A stretch of 64,000 nucleotides of DNA from Actinophytocola sp050699935 (GTDB lineage: Bacteria > Actinomycetota > Actinomycetes > Mycobacteriales > Pseudonocardiaceae): contig NZ_JBOHGB010000020.1 in assembly GCF_050699935.1 (NCBI RefSeq), positions 1 through 64,000 on the forward strand, given 5' to 3'. Position 1 is the first letter of the stretch, and each line of letters opens with the position of its first letter. This document shows, one piece after another, positions 33,434 through 42,194 of this stretch. The notes below the pieces were generated by a model. The model saw nothing but the letters and a program-made list of their open reading frames with translations, made no database searches and was not told the DNA's origin. The position numbers and the translations under genes were made by a program.

Positions 33434-34192
33434 ATGACCACCGCCTCGTCGGCCGCGTTGGCTCGGAAGCTGCGTGCCCGAGAGACCGTGATCGGGTACT
33501 GGTCGGCTCTGGACGTGCCCGTGGCGACCGAACGCATCGCGCGGCTGGGGTACGACTATGTGTGCCTGGACGGGCAGCACGGGTACCTCGGGTACTCCGG
33601 TTTGCTCGGGTCCCTGCAGGCGATCGACGCCGCCGGTGGTGCCGTCGGGCTGGTCCGGGTGGAGGTTAACGACATCACGCCGATCGGCCGGGCGCTGGAT
33701 GCCGGGGCGGGTGGGGTGATCGTCCCGCTGGTCGACACCGCCGCCGATGCCGCCGCGGCCGTGGCGTCCGTCCGGTACCCACCGGTGGGCCGGCGGTCGT
33801 TCGCGTCCAACCGCTCGGGCCTGTCCCCCGCCGACGCCAACGTCGCGAACGTGGTCGTCGCGATGATCGAGACCGCGAGCGGTCTGTCCGAAGTGGACGC
33901 CATCTGCGCCACGCCCGGTCTCGACGGCGTATACGTGGGCCCGTCGGACCTGAGCCTCGCGGTAGGCGGTGCCTTCCCCCTCGACCCGGCGGTGTCGTCG
34001 GAGTTCGAGGCGGCCGTGGTCCGGGTGCGCGAGGCCGCCCGCCGGGCCGGCATCGCGGCCGGCATCCACACCCCGAACGGCACCACGGCGGCCCGCCGTC
34101 TGGCCGAGGGCTTCACCGTCGCCTCCGTCGCCTCCGACCTCGCCCACCTGGAGCAGATCGCGCACGCCCACCTCGAGGTGGCTCGCGGCTGA
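33434..34192 (+). CDS. HpcH/HpaI-family aldolase
   Basis: A 252-residue class II (metal-dependent) aldolase. The catalytic His is in LDGQHGYLGY, the metal ligands fit Glu in AMIETASGL and Asp in VGPSDLSLA, and the C-terminus GIHTPNGTTAARRLAEGF is normal. The family cleaves 2-keto-3-deoxy sugar acids or 4-hydroxy-2-oxo acids to pyruvate plus an aldehyde. GGGAGG precedes the ATG by 6 bases. It is 7 kb from the deoxy-sugar locus, where no terminal aldolase or hydrolase is seen, so it may complete that route; this is inference. Confidence 0.85.
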   Translation: MTTASSAALARKLRARETVIGYWSALDVPVATERIARLGYDYVCLDGQHGYLGYSGLLGSLQAIDAAGGAVGLVRVEVNDITPIGRALDAGAGGVIVPLVDTAADAAAAVASVRYPPVGRRSFASNRSGLSPADANVANVVVAMIETASGLSEVDAICATPGLDGVYVGPSDLSLAVGGAFPLDPAVSSEFEAAVVRVREAARRAGIAAGIHTPNGTTAARRLAEGFTVASVASDLAHLEQIAHAHLEVARG

Positions 34193-34224
34193 CGCCGTTA
34201 CCCGCGTCGTGCTCGTGGCCGCGG

Positions 34225-35349
34225 TCAGGCGACCTCGCGCCACCAGTCGTCCGGGTCGGGCGGGGTCGCGGTGGTCACGGGCTCGCCCGGGCGGGGGATG
34301 GCCACCTGGACGTCGTCGTGTCGGGCTGCCTCGTGCAGGAGGCGTTCCACGGGCTCGGACCAGGAATGGATGGCCAGGTTGAACGTGCCCCAGTGCACCG
34401 GGATCAGCAGCGTGCCGCGCACCGCCCGGTGGGTGGCCACGCCCTCCTCCGGGGTCATGTGGACGTCCGGCCAGTACGGGGAGTACGCCCCGATCTGAAC
34501 GAACGTCACGTCGAACGGGCCGTGCTCCTCGCCTATCTCGCGGTAGGCGTCGAAGTAGCCCGAGTCGCCCGTGTAGAACACCCGGTGGTCACGGCCGGCC
34601 ACCACCCACGACGCCCACAGCGTGCCGTTGCCGCCCGGGCGCAACCGGCCCGAGAAGTGCCGGGCCGTCGTCGCCGTGAGCGCGATGCCCGACACCGTCG
34701 CCCGCTCGGTCCAGTCCAGCTCGTCCACACGGGACGGTGCGACGCCCCAGCGCTCCAGGTGAGCCCCCACGCCGAGCGGGACCACGAAGCGGGTCCGTGG
34801 CCACAGCGCGGCGATCCGGCGGATCGTCGTCATGTCCAGGTGGTCGTAGTGGTCGTGCGAGATGACCACGGCGTCGACCGGGGGCAGATCCTCGAGCGGT
34901 ACGGGGACCGGATGCAGCCGGCGTGGACCGAGCACGGTGGACGGTGACACGCGCTCGCTCCACACCGGATCGAACAGTAGCCGCCGGCCCTCGAGCTCCA
35001 CGAGAACCGTGGCGTGGCCCAGCCACGTCACGCGCAGCCCGTCCGTCGGCGGCTCGTCGAACGACGGGACCACCAGCGGCACCGCGCGGGTCGGCTTGCG
35101 TAACTCCTTGCCGAACAGCATCTCCCGCACCACGCTCGGCCCGCTCGACGGTGGTGCGATGCTCGCCGGGACCAGGTTGTGGAACCGGCCGTCGCGGAAG
35201 TGCGGCGACCGGCGCATCCGCGCCAGTCGCCCGCCCTCCGGCCGGCCGCCGATCGCGGCCGGTACCTGCCAGCCCGCCCTCATGATCGCCGCCCCGGCGC
35301 CCACCGGCACCAGCAGCGCCGAGCGTCGCACCACGTCGTTGAGCCTCAT
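34225..35349 (-). CDS. MBL-fold protein (UlaG/NAPE-PLD-like)
   Basis: A 374-residue metallo-beta-lactamase-fold protein. It has a hydrophobic/basic N-terminal region (SALLVPVGAGAAIMRAGW) that may tether it to the membrane. The zinc motif is ISHDHYDHLD, with further ligands in HFSGR, YTGDSGYFD and PVHWGTFNLAIH. This pattern matches the NAPE-PLD/UlaG-like lactonase branch, so the substrate may be a phospholipid or lactone. AAAGGA lies 7 bases before the ATG at 35349. It converges with the aldolase gene. Confidence 0.87.
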   Translation of the reverse strand: MRLNDVVRRSALLVPVGAGAAIMRAGWQVPAAIGGRPEGGRLARMRRSPHFRDGRFHNLVPASIAPPSSGPSVVREMLFGKELRKPTRAVPLVVPSFDEPPTDGLRVTWLGHATVLVELEGRRLLFDPVWSERVSPSTVLGPRRLHPVPVPLEDLPPVDAVVISHDHYDHLDMTTIRRIAALWPRTRFVVPLGVGAHLERWGVAPSRVDELDWTERATVSGIALTATTARHFSGRLRPGGNGTLWASWVVAGRDHRVFYTGDSGYFDAYREIGEEHGPFDVTFVQIGAYSPYWPDVHMTPEEGVATHRAVRGTLLIPVHWGTFNLAIHSWSEPVERLLHEAARHDDVQVAIPRPGEPVTTATPPDPDDWWREVA

Positions 35350-35417
35350 CGTGTCGTCCTTTCGGTCCTTCTTCGATGGTGCCCGGCGTTTCCTGAGGAC
35401 GGACTGAGAGATGTGGT

Positions 35418-35918
35418 TCAGGCCTTGCGACGACCGTAGAGAACCAGGACGGCGCTCAGCAGGATGAGGTTCTTGATCACGAACTCACCCTCGGTCGTCA
35501 GCATCAGCGGGTTGCCGTCCTGGAAGGTGACGTCGGCCTGGGCAACCAACGCCAGGAACGTACCCGTCAGGTGCGCGAACAGCAGGGGCAGCACCACCCG
35601 CAGTCCGGTGTGGCACAGCAATGCCAGGCCCAGCACCACCTCGACGACGCCGAGGACCGGTACGAACCAGGTCCCGCTGACGCCGGGGATCCAGTCGACC
35701 GTGCCGGCCACGAAGTCGCCGACCGGCGTGTCGTTGGTGATCTTCAGGGCACCGAACCAGAGGAACGTGATCGCCAGGGAGATCCGCAGTGCCGGCACGC
35801 CGATGCGCCTGGCCAACGCGATGAGCGCGTTCTCGGTGGCGATGCCCGGGCGGGGCCGGGCGGTGGGCCGCTGCTGGTTCGTGGTCCGGTTCGTCGGCCG
35901 GGTCTCTGTCGTGGTCAT
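35418..35918 (-). CDS. DoxX/DUF417-like four-helix membrane protein
   Basis: A 166-residue membrane protein. A polar Thr/Arg/Pro-rich start of about 30 residues precedes four predicted transmembrane helices (LRISLAITFLWFGALKIT, PVLGVVEVVLGLALLCHTG, LPLLFAHLTGTFLALVAQ, LILLSAVLVLYGRRKA-type). The helix 1 FLWFGALKIT motif is typical of DUF417/YkgB relatives of DoxX. The function is unknown, possibly redox stress related. AAAGGAG lies 9 bases before the chosen ATG at 35918; longer frames upstream have no ribosome site. Confidence 0.8.
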   Translation of the reverse strand: MTTTETRPTNRTTNQQRPTARPRPGIATENALIALARRIGVPALRISLAITFLWFGALKITNDTPVGDFVAGTVDWIPGVSGTWFVPVLGVVEVVLGLALLCHTGLRVVLPLLFAHLTGTFLALVAQADVTFQDGNPLMLTTEGEFVIKNLILLSAVLVLYGRRKA

Positions 35919-36121
35919 CTCTGATCTCCTTTCGCCTGGCAAAAATGTTCGCCTGCGAAGGGGGTCCGGCGCGTCCGGTGCACGGCGGCATCCGCGCTGC
36001 TCAACCGGGGTGAGCGGGCGCGGTCGCGACGACGCCCCCGGGCGTAGCGACCTCTCGGCGGCTACTCCCACCGGACCAGCATCGGGTGGTCAACCAGGCG
36101 CGCTGCCTGCCGGGACAAGGC

Positions 36122-37444
36122 CTAGCGCGACGCGATCCCCCGTACCACGCCGAGCTCCAGCAACTCCTCCGGACGTAGCCGCAGCTGGTCCGCCAGCTCG
36201 GGCACCCGCGCCGGGTCACGCTTGAGGATCGCGCTCGCGAGCTCCGGGGCGATGACCGAGAAGTACGCGTCCGGCGTGATCCACAGCCGGTCCGGCGAGC
36301 ACAGCGCCAGCGCGCCGCCCGAGCCACCCTCGCCGATCACCAGTGTCGTCACCGGCACCCGCGCGCCCGCGATCACCGCGAACAGCTCCGCGATCGCCGG
36401 TCCCGCACCGGCCCGCTCGTCGGCCGGTCCCGCGGCCGCGCCGGGCGTGTCGACCAGGGTCAGCACCGGCAGACCCAGCCGGTCGGCCAGCCGGACCAGC
36501 CGGCTCGCGGTCCGGTAGCCGGCCGGAGTCGTCGCGGTGCCCGCCTGCGCCGCGTACGCGACGGCCCGGCCACTGCCCGGGTCACCGTGCCACCCGACAC
36601 CGCACAGCATGCCCTCGTCGACCCCGCCGGCCCGGTCGCCGCGGATCGCCCGGCGCGCGGAGAAGTAGTCGTCGAGGTAGGCCGCCGCCCGGGGCCGCTC
36701 GGGCGAGCGAGCGCGCCGTACCGCCGCCCACCCGGACGGCACCGGCGTGAGCGAGCCCAGCGCGCGGGGCACGGGCGCCGGGTCCGGGGATCCGCCGGAC
36801 AGCAACGCGAGCCAGTCGGCCAGCGGCTCGCGCAACCCGGTGACGAGCTCGTCCACGTGCCCCGCCGCGAACTGGCCCTCCGCCGTGTACGCGGGATCGC
36901 CGGCCGTCTCGGCGAGCCGGACCCGCCGGCCGGCGAACGCGACCTGCGCGCCCCGCTCCGCCAGCACCACGTCCGCACCCGCGCCGAGCGAGGCCCACAC
37001 CCCGCCGGTCGTGGGATCGCGCAGCACCGCGACGTGCGGCGTCCCGGTCCGCGCCGCCGCGCCCGCGATCAGCTGCAGCTGGCGCAGCGACACCATGCCC
37101 TCCTGCATGCGGGTGCCGCCGGTCGCGATCAGCGACACCACCGGCAGGCCCGCCGCGCGTGCCCGGGCGAACGCGCCGGCGATCCGCGCCCCGGTGCCGG
37201 AGCCGACCGACCCGCCGAAGAACCGGAAGTCGAACGCGATCAGCACGGTCGCCACCTCGCCGACCAGGCCGCGCCCGCACACCACCGACTCCGCCGTGCC
37301 GGACCGCGCCGCCGCGTCCTTGCGGGCCACGCCGTACCCGGCCCAGGACAGCGGCCCGTCCGGCCCGTCCGGCGAATCGTCCACATCGAACTCGGAGAAG
37401 CCGGCCGCGACCGAGGCGATCACCGAACGAGCCCCGTCAGCCAT
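36122..37444 (-). CDS. acyl-CoA carboxylase carboxyltransferase (AccD-AccA fused type)
   Basis: A 440-residue carboxyltransferase with two crotonase-like halves. The N-terminal half has FDFRFFGGSVGSGTGARI and ATGGTRMQEG; the C-terminal half has LVDTPGAAAGPADE and IGEGGSGGALAL, the acyl-CoA oxyanion loops. The zinc finger of E. coli AccD is absent. It should transfer carboxyl from biotin to acetyl-CoA (or another acyl-CoA), but no biotin carboxylase or carrier gene is nearby. Its start overlaps the MatB-like gene by 8 bases. Together they suggest local malonyl-CoA supply or turnover. Confidence 0.83.
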   Translation of the reverse strand: MADGARSVIASVAAGFSEFDVDDSPDGPDGPLSWAGYGVARKDAAARSGTAESVVCGRGLVGEVATVLIAFDFRFFGGSVGSGTGARIAGAFARARAAGLPVVSLIATGGTRMQEGMVSLRQLQLIAGAAARTGTPHVAVLRDPTTGGVWASLGAGADVVLAERGAQVAFAGRRVRLAETAGDPAYTAEGQFAAGHVDELVTGLREPLADWLALLSGGSPDPAPVPRALGSLTPVPSGWAAVRRARSPERPRAAAYLDDYFSARRAIRGDRAGGVDEGMLCGVGWHGDPGSGRAVAYAAQAGTATTPAGYRTASRLVRLADRLGLPVLTLVDTPGAAAGPADERAGAGPAIAELFAVIAGARVPVTTLVIGEGGSGGALALCSPDRLWITPDAYFSVIAPELASAILKRDPARVPELADQLRLRPEELLELGVVRGIASR

Positions 37445-38882
37445 CCAGCGCCCGCTTCAGCACCTTGCCCATCTCGTTGCGCGGCAGCGACTCCCGGAAC
37501 CGCACCACGCGCGGCCGCTTGTGGGGCGCGAGCAGCCGGGCCACGTGGTCGGTCAGCTCCGCCGCGTCCGGCGGCGCGCCCGCCGGCACCACCCACGCCA
37601 CGATCCGCTCCCCCAGGTCCTCGTCGGGCTCACCCGTCACCGCCGCCTCCGCGACCGCGGGGTGCTCGAGCAAGGCGTTCTCGATCTCACCGGCACCGAT
37701 CTTGTAGCCGCCGCTCTTGATCAGGTCCGTGGCGCGCCGGCCGACGATGCGGACATACCCGTCCGGGTCACGCACGGCCATGTCGCCGGTGCGGAACCAG
37801 CCGCCGCGCATGGCCTCCGCGGTGGCGTCCGGCCGGTTCAGGTAGCCGAGGAACAGGTTCGGCCCGCGAACCTCGATCTCCCCGACCGTCTCACCGTCCC
37901 CTCTGGCGTTCCCGGTGCCGAGCGGGGCGCCGGAGTCGTCGACGAGCCGGAGGTCGACGCCCGGCAGCGGCGGCCCGACGGCACCCGGCCGGCGGTCCCC
38001 GTCCGCGCGCACGCTGCAGTTCATCAGCGTCTCGGTCATCCCGTACCGCTCGACCACGCGCTGGCCGGTCAGCTCGGCGATCCGCGCGTGGTCGGTGGCG
38101 GGCAGCGCGGCCGAGCCGGACACCAGCAGCCGCGCGCGGGCGACGGCCGCGGCGAGTGCCGGGTCGGCCGCGCAGTCCGCGGCGAGCCGGTGATACATGG
38201 TCGGCACGCCGAAGAGCATCGTGGCGTCGCGAGCCAGCTCCGCGCCGGCGGCCTCGGTGGAGAACCGGCCGAGATGGCGCAGCGAGCAGCCGCGGCGCAG
38301 CGGGCCGACGACGCCGAGGATCAGCCCGTGCACGTGGAACAGCGGCAGCCCGTGCACGAGCACGTCGTCCGCGGTCCACGCCCACGCCTCCGCGAGCGCG
38401 TCGAGGTTCGTCGCGAGCGCCCGCCGGGGCAGCACGACGCCCTTCGGCGGGCCGGTGGTGCCCGAGGTGTACACGATGAACGCCGGGGTCTCGCCGTCCG
38501 GCTCGGCGGGTGCCGATGGTGGCGGGGTGTCGGCCGGGGTCGCCAGGACGGGCAGCCGGGGCAGTTCGGCCAGGGGTCCCGGCAGCTCGACGTCCGGTGC
38601 CGACAGCACGACCTCCGGTGCGCTGTCGGCGAGGATGTGCGCCAGCTCCCGCTCGCCGATCCTGGGGTTGAGCGGCACGACCGGCACCCCGGCGACCAGC
38701 GCACCGACCACCGCGACGCAGGTCTCGAGGGTCGGCGTGGCCCAGACGGCCACCCTGTTCCGTCCGCGCAGCCGGCCGGCGAGGTGGCCGGTGAGCCGGG
38801 CGAGCTCGCGGTAGGTCAGCTCCGCGCCGGGGAAGCGCAGCGCGCTCCGGTCGCTGCCGGTGACCAGTTCGGGGAGCAGCAC
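37437..38882 (-). CDS. matB: malonyl-CoA synthetase-like acyl-CoA ligase
   Basis: A 481-residue ANL-superfamily enzyme, close to MatB length. Motifs: IVYTSGTTGPPKGVV (phosphate loop), VERYGMTETLM, GWFRTGDMAV, IKSGGYKIGAGEIE, and the C-terminal lysine in PRNEMGKVLKRAL. The short, compact form and RYGMTETLMN context favour malonate as substrate, converting malonate, CoA and ATP to malonyl-CoA. GTG 38882 has AGGAGG 5 bases upstream. It is divergent from the SnoaL-like gene with only 51 bases between, and overlaps the carboxyltransferase gene downstream. Confidence 0.8.
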   Translation of the reverse strand: MLLPELVTGSDRSALRFPGAELTYRELARLTGHLAGRLRGRNRVAVWATPTLETCVAVVGALVAGVPVVPLNPRIGERELAHILADSAPEVVLSAPDVELPGPLAELPRLPVLATPADTPPPSAPAEPDGETPAFIVYTSGTTGPPKGVVLPRRALATNLDALAEAWAWTADDVLVHGLPLFHVHGLILGVVGPLRRGCSLRHLGRFSTEAAGAELARDATMLFGVPTMYHRLAADCAADPALAAAVARARLLVSGSAALPATDHARIAELTGQRVVERYGMTETLMNCSVRADGDRRPGAVGPPLPGVDLRLVDDSGAPLGTGNARGDGETVGEIEVRGPNLFLGYLNRPDATAEAMRGGWFRTGDMAVRDPDGYVRIVGRRATDLIKSGGYKIGAGEIENALLEHPAVAEAAVTGEPDEDLGERIVAWVVPAGAPPDAAELTDHVARLLAPHKRPRVVRFRESLPRNEMGKVLKRALDG

Positions 38883-38933
38883 ACGAGCCTCCTGGACGTC
38901 GGACTGATCGCACCTCGAGTCGTGGTGGTCACG

Positions 38934-39431
38934 ATGCCAGGCATGGACGTGCGCGCGCTCTCGGACAGGGCGGAGATCACCGACGCGGTGGTCCGGATGG
39001 GCTGGTACCTCGACCGGCGCGACTGGGACGGGCTGCGCGACCTGTGCACCGAGCGGGTGTACACCGACTACACCGCGCTGTGGGGCGGCCAGCCGCGGGA
39101 GGACCCGGTCGACGAGCTGCTGAGCACCTCGGCGCAGGGCTCGTGGCGACGCACGATGGACGGGCTCGAGGCGACCCAGCATCTGATCACGAACGTCCTC
39201 GTGGACGTCGACGGGGACACGGCGCGGGCGAGGGCCAACGTGCTGGGCGTGCACCGCCTGGCGAACCCACACGGCTCTCCACTGTGGACGGTCGGTGGGA
39301 CGTACGACCTCGGGCTCGTGCGCACGGCCGCGGGCTGGCGCATCCGGGCCATCACGCAGGGCCTGTCGTGGGTCGAGGGCAACCAGCAGATCCTGTTCCG
39401 CGCCGTGGCCGGGAGTTCCGCGGCCGCCTAG
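38934..39431 (+). CDS. SnoaL-like (NTF2-fold) protein
   Basis: A 165-residue NTF2-fold protein. Characteristic are the opening EITDAVVRMGWYLDRRDWDGL, LCTERVYTDYTALWGG, then TQHLITNVLVDVDGDTARA and GGTYDLGLVRTAAGWRI. The family includes polyketide cyclases, dehydratases and many proteins of unknown role. ATG 38943 is an equally possible start. Its TAG shares two bases (CTAG) with the TAG of the convergent P450 gene. A role with the P450 or MatB-like protein is possible but unproven. Confidence 0.82.
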   Translation: MPGMDVRALSDRAEITDAVVRMGWYLDRRDWDGLRDLCTERVYTDYTALWGGQPREDPVDELLSTSAQGSWRRTMDGLEATQHLITNVLVDVDGDTARARANVLGVHRLANPHGSPLWTVGGTYDLGLVRTAAGWRIRAITQGLSWVEGNQQILFRAVAGSSAAA

Positions 39432-40567
39432 TCCCAGCGGACGTGCAGCTCGGGCGGCCGGCGGAAGACCAGCCCGCGCGGCTCGTGCGGGTGCGCCGGG
39501 TCCAGGCGGAGCCCGGGCAGTCGCTCGAACAGCGCCCGGACCGCGATCTCCGCCTCCGTGCGCGCCAGGCGCGCCCCCAGGCAGAAGTGCGGTCCCTGCG
39601 CGAAGGCCAGGTGCTGGCGCAGGTTCGGGCGGCCGGGGTCGAAGCGGTCCGGGTCGGCGAACACCGCGGGGTCGCGGTTCGCGCCCGCGATCGACACGGT
39701 CACCAGGTCGCACGCCTGGATCTGCGCACCGCCCAGCGACACGTCGCGCGCCGCGTAACGGTCGATCACCGCCGCCGACGGCTCCAGCCGCATCGACTCC
39801 TCGATCGCACCGGGCAGTTCCGCCGGGGCGGGCCGGCCCGGGCCGAGCAGCAGGTGCCGCACCAGGTTGGTGATCATGCCGGCGGTCGTGTCGATGCCGC
39901 CGAACAGGAGCACCGCCGCGTTCGGCACCACCTCGTCCTCGGTCAACCCGTCCGCCGCGGCCACGAGCACCGAGTGCGGGTCGCCCGACTCGAGGGTGCG
40001 CGCGACCGCCGAGCGCAGCGAACCGAAGGCCGCCGACCCGGCCGTCGTCGGCGCGCCGCCCGCGGTCACCGACGACACCGAGTCCACGATCGCCGCGTAC
40101 CACGACAGCACGGTCGCCGCGTCGACCCCGGCGAGCCCCAGCGCGTCGGCGACCACCGCGACCGCGAGCGGTCCGGCGAACGCCGAGCGCAGCTCGACCG
40201 CTCCGGCCGGCGCGAACCCCGACACGAGGTCGTCCGCGCACGTGGACACGAACCCGGCGAACCGGTCACGCACCGGCGCCGGCCGGAACGGCGGCACGAA
40301 CGGCTCGCGGTGCCGGGTGTGCGCCGTGCCGTCCAGCGACAGCATCGACGGGCCCAGCACGCGGGCGGTCGAGAAGCGCGGATCGTCCACGGTGAACGTC
40401 GCCGCGTCGCGCATCACCCGCACCGCCAGGTCGTGCCGGGTGACGAGCCAGCCGTTCAGCGCCGGCAGCCAGGACACCGGCTCGGCCGCTCGCAGCCGGG
40501 TGAGGTGCGGGTGCGGGTCGGTGTCGAGGTCGTCGAGCGTCACCCGGCCGCCGATCGGGAACGTCAT
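39428..40567 (-). CDS. cytochrome P450
   Basis: A 379-residue soluble bacterial P450. The I-helix motif is LLFGGIDTTAG, the ExxR is EESMR, and the haem loop is FAQGPHFCLGARLART with the thiolate ligand Cys329. HTRHREPF in the C-helix and DRFDPGRPN before the haem loop fit CYP families of actinomycetes. It hydroxylates or epoxidises an unknown substrate using ferredoxin; no ferredoxin gene is adjacent. The start is ATG 40567. It shares the palindromic CTAG stop with the SnoaL-like gene and is divergent from the rha-type importer. Confidence 0.92.
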   Translation of the reverse strand: MTFPIGGRVTLDDLDTDPHPHLTRLRAAEPVSWLPALNGWLVTRHDLAVRVMRDAATFTVDDPRFSTARVLGPSMLSLDGTAHTRHREPFVPPFRPAPVRDRFAGFVSTCADDLVSGFAPAGAVELRSAFAGPLAVAVVADALGLAGVDAATVLSWYAAIVDSVSSVTAGGAPTTAGSAAFGSLRSAVARTLESGDPHSVLVAAADGLTEDEVVPNAAVLLFGGIDTTAGMITNLVRHLLLGPGRPAPAELPGAIEESMRLEPSAAVIDRYAARDVSLGGAQIQACDLVTVSIAGANRDPAVFADPDRFDPGRPNLRQHLAFAQGPHFCLGARLARTEAEIAVRALFERLPGLRLDPAHPHEPRGLVFRRPPELHVRWD

Positions 40568-40618
40568 CGCCGCAAGTCTAAGCGTGACAACGGATCTGGA
40601 ACGTCTCAACAGGGTCCC

Positions 40619-40674
40619 TTGCGCTCCGCGGGACGCTCGGTTAGCTTGCCTAGGACACCCGTGAAACGTTTCAC
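40619..40674 (+). promoter_or_regulatory. promoter and LacI-type operator of the deoxy-sugar importer operon
   Basis: A -35-like TTGCGC (40619-40624) and -10-like TAGCTT (40642-40647) are 17 bp apart. Just downstream, GTGAAACGTTTCAC (40661-40674) is a perfect 14-bp palindrome with the central CG typical of LacI-family operators in actinomycete sugar operons. A bound repressor there would block the start region. No LacI gene lies in the window. Confidence 0.6.
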
Positions 40675-40700
40675 ATCGACTGACGGAGGCGGGTGAGCCG

Positions 40701-42194
40701 GTGACAGCGCTGCTCGAGCTCCGCGACGTGCACAAGTCGTTCGACGCGGTGTGGGCACTGCGCGGGGTCTCGCTCGAGCTGCACGCCGGCGAGGTGCACG
40801 CGCTGGCCGGCGAGAACGGGGCCGGCAAGTCCACGGTCGTCCGCGTCATCGGCGGCGAGCACCAGCCGGACGCGGGTGAGCTGCTGCTGGACGGCGAGCC
40901 GCACCGGTTCGCCGGGCCGCGTGACGCGCAGCGGCACGGGATCGCCGTGATCCACCAGGAGCCGACCCAGTTCCCGGACCTCACGGTCGCCGAGAACGTG
41001 TTCATGGGCCGGCAGCCGCTGCGGTCCGGACGGCGCATCGACCGTGCCGCGATGCGCCGCCGGACCGCCGAGCTGTTCGACTCGCTCGGCGTGCCGATCG
41101 ACCCGGACCGGGTGACCCGCGGACTGTCCATCGCGGACCAGCAGATCATCGAGATCGCCAAGTCGCTGGCCGCCGACGCGCGGATCATCGTGATGGACGA
41201 GCCGACCGCCGCACTGTCCACTGTGGAGGTCCAGCGGCTGTTCCGGGTCGCGCGGCGGCTCGCCGAGGGCGGTGCCGCGCTGCTGTTCATCTCCCACCGG
41301 CTCGAGGAGCTCGAGGAACTGTGCGAGCGGGTGACCGTGCTGCGCGACGGCGAGCTCGTCACCACCGCGCCGATGGCCGACCTCGACCGGGACGGGCTGG
41401 TGCGCAGCATGGTCGGCCGCGCGGTGGAGGTGCTCTTCCCCGACCGCACGGCCGAGCCGGGCGACGAGGGGCTGGTGGTGGACGGGCTGACGCGGACCGG
41501 GGTGTTCCACGACGTGTCGTTCACCGTGCGGCGCGGGGAGATCGTCGGCCTCGCGGGGCTCGTCGGCTCCGGCCGCTCCGAGGTGGCCCGGGCGATCTTC
41601 GGCGTCGACGGGCGGGACGCGGGCGCGGTCACGGTCGACGGCCGCCCGCTGCGGGCCGGCGACCCGCGCGCGGCGATCGCCGCCGGGCTCGCGATGGTCC
41701 CGGAGGACCGCCGCGAGCAGGGGCTGATCCTGGACCTGTCGATCGAGCGCAACGCCACGCTCCCCCGCCTGTCCGCGGTGTCCCGGTGGGGCCTGATGAA
41801 CCCGGGGCGGGAGCGCTCGGTCGCCGGCGAGTGGACCCGCCGGCTCGGGGTCCGGCTGCGTCGGCTCACGGACCCGGTCGCGACGCTGTCCGGCGGCAAC
41901 CAGCAGAAGGTGGTGCTGGGCAAGTGGCTCGCGACCGAGCCGGCCGTGCTGATCGTCGACGAGCCGACCCGTGGCATCGACGTGGGCGCGAAGGTCGAGG
42001 TGCACGCGCTGCTCGCGGACCTGGCCGCGCGGGGCATCGCGGTGCTGATGATCTCCTCGGAGCTGTCGGAGGTGCTGGGCATGGCCGACCGGGTGCTCGT
42101 CATGCACGAGGGCCGGCTCACGGCCGAGCTCGACCGCGCCGAGGCCACCGAGGAGACGGTCATGCACGCGGCGACCGGCCGTGATGCCACATGA
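40701..42194 (+). CDS. rhamnose-type sugar ABC importer ATP-binding protein (RhaT/RbsA-like)
   Basis: A 497-residue protein with two fused ABC domains, normal for the RbsA/RhaT class. The first has Walker A GENGAGKST, signature LSIADQQIIEIAKSL and VMDEPTAAL. The second has the degenerate P-loop LVGSGRSEVARA and an intact signature LSGGNQQKVVLGKWL with VDEPTRGID. GTG 40701 lies just after GGAGGCGGG. It powers the permeases at 42191 and 43228. The L-rhamnose isomerase at the end of the operon indicates L-rhamnose or a similar 6-deoxyhexose as substrate. Confidence 0.88.
   Translation: MTALLELRDVHKSFDAVWALRGVSLELHAGEVHALAGENGAGKSTVVRVIGGEHQPDAGELLLDGEPHRFAGPRDAQRHGIAVIHQEPTQFPDLTVAENVFMGRQPLRSGRRIDRAAMRRRTAELFDSLGVPIDPDRVTRGLSIADQQIIEIAKSLAADARIIVMDEPTAALSTVEVQRLFRVARRLAEGGAALLFISHRLEELEELCERVTVLRDGELVTTAPMADLDRDGLVRSMVGRAVEVLFPDRTAEPGDEGLVVDGLTRTGVFHDVSFTVRRGEIVGLAGLVGSGRSEVARAIFGVDGRDAGAVTVDGRPLRAGDPRAAIAAGLAMVPEDRREQGLILDLSIERNATLPRLSAVSRWGLMNPGRERSVAGEWTRRLGVRLRRLTDPVATLSGGNQQKVVLGKWLATEPAVLIVDEPTRGIDVGAKVEVHALLADLAARGIAVLMISSELSEVLGMADRVLVMHEGRLTAELDRAEATEETVMHAATGRDAT

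Noticed and set aside
33434..34192. Assigning the HpaI-type aldolase firmly to the deoxy-sugar pathway
   Set aside because: It is 7 kb away, in a different transcript, and the family is broad, so I kept it only as a possibility.
37437..40241. Treating the leftward open frame through the SnoaL region as a longer MatB-like protein
   Set aside because: The extension beyond 38882 is antisense to the SnoaL-like gene and carries no ligase motif; GTG 38882 has a strong ribosome site.
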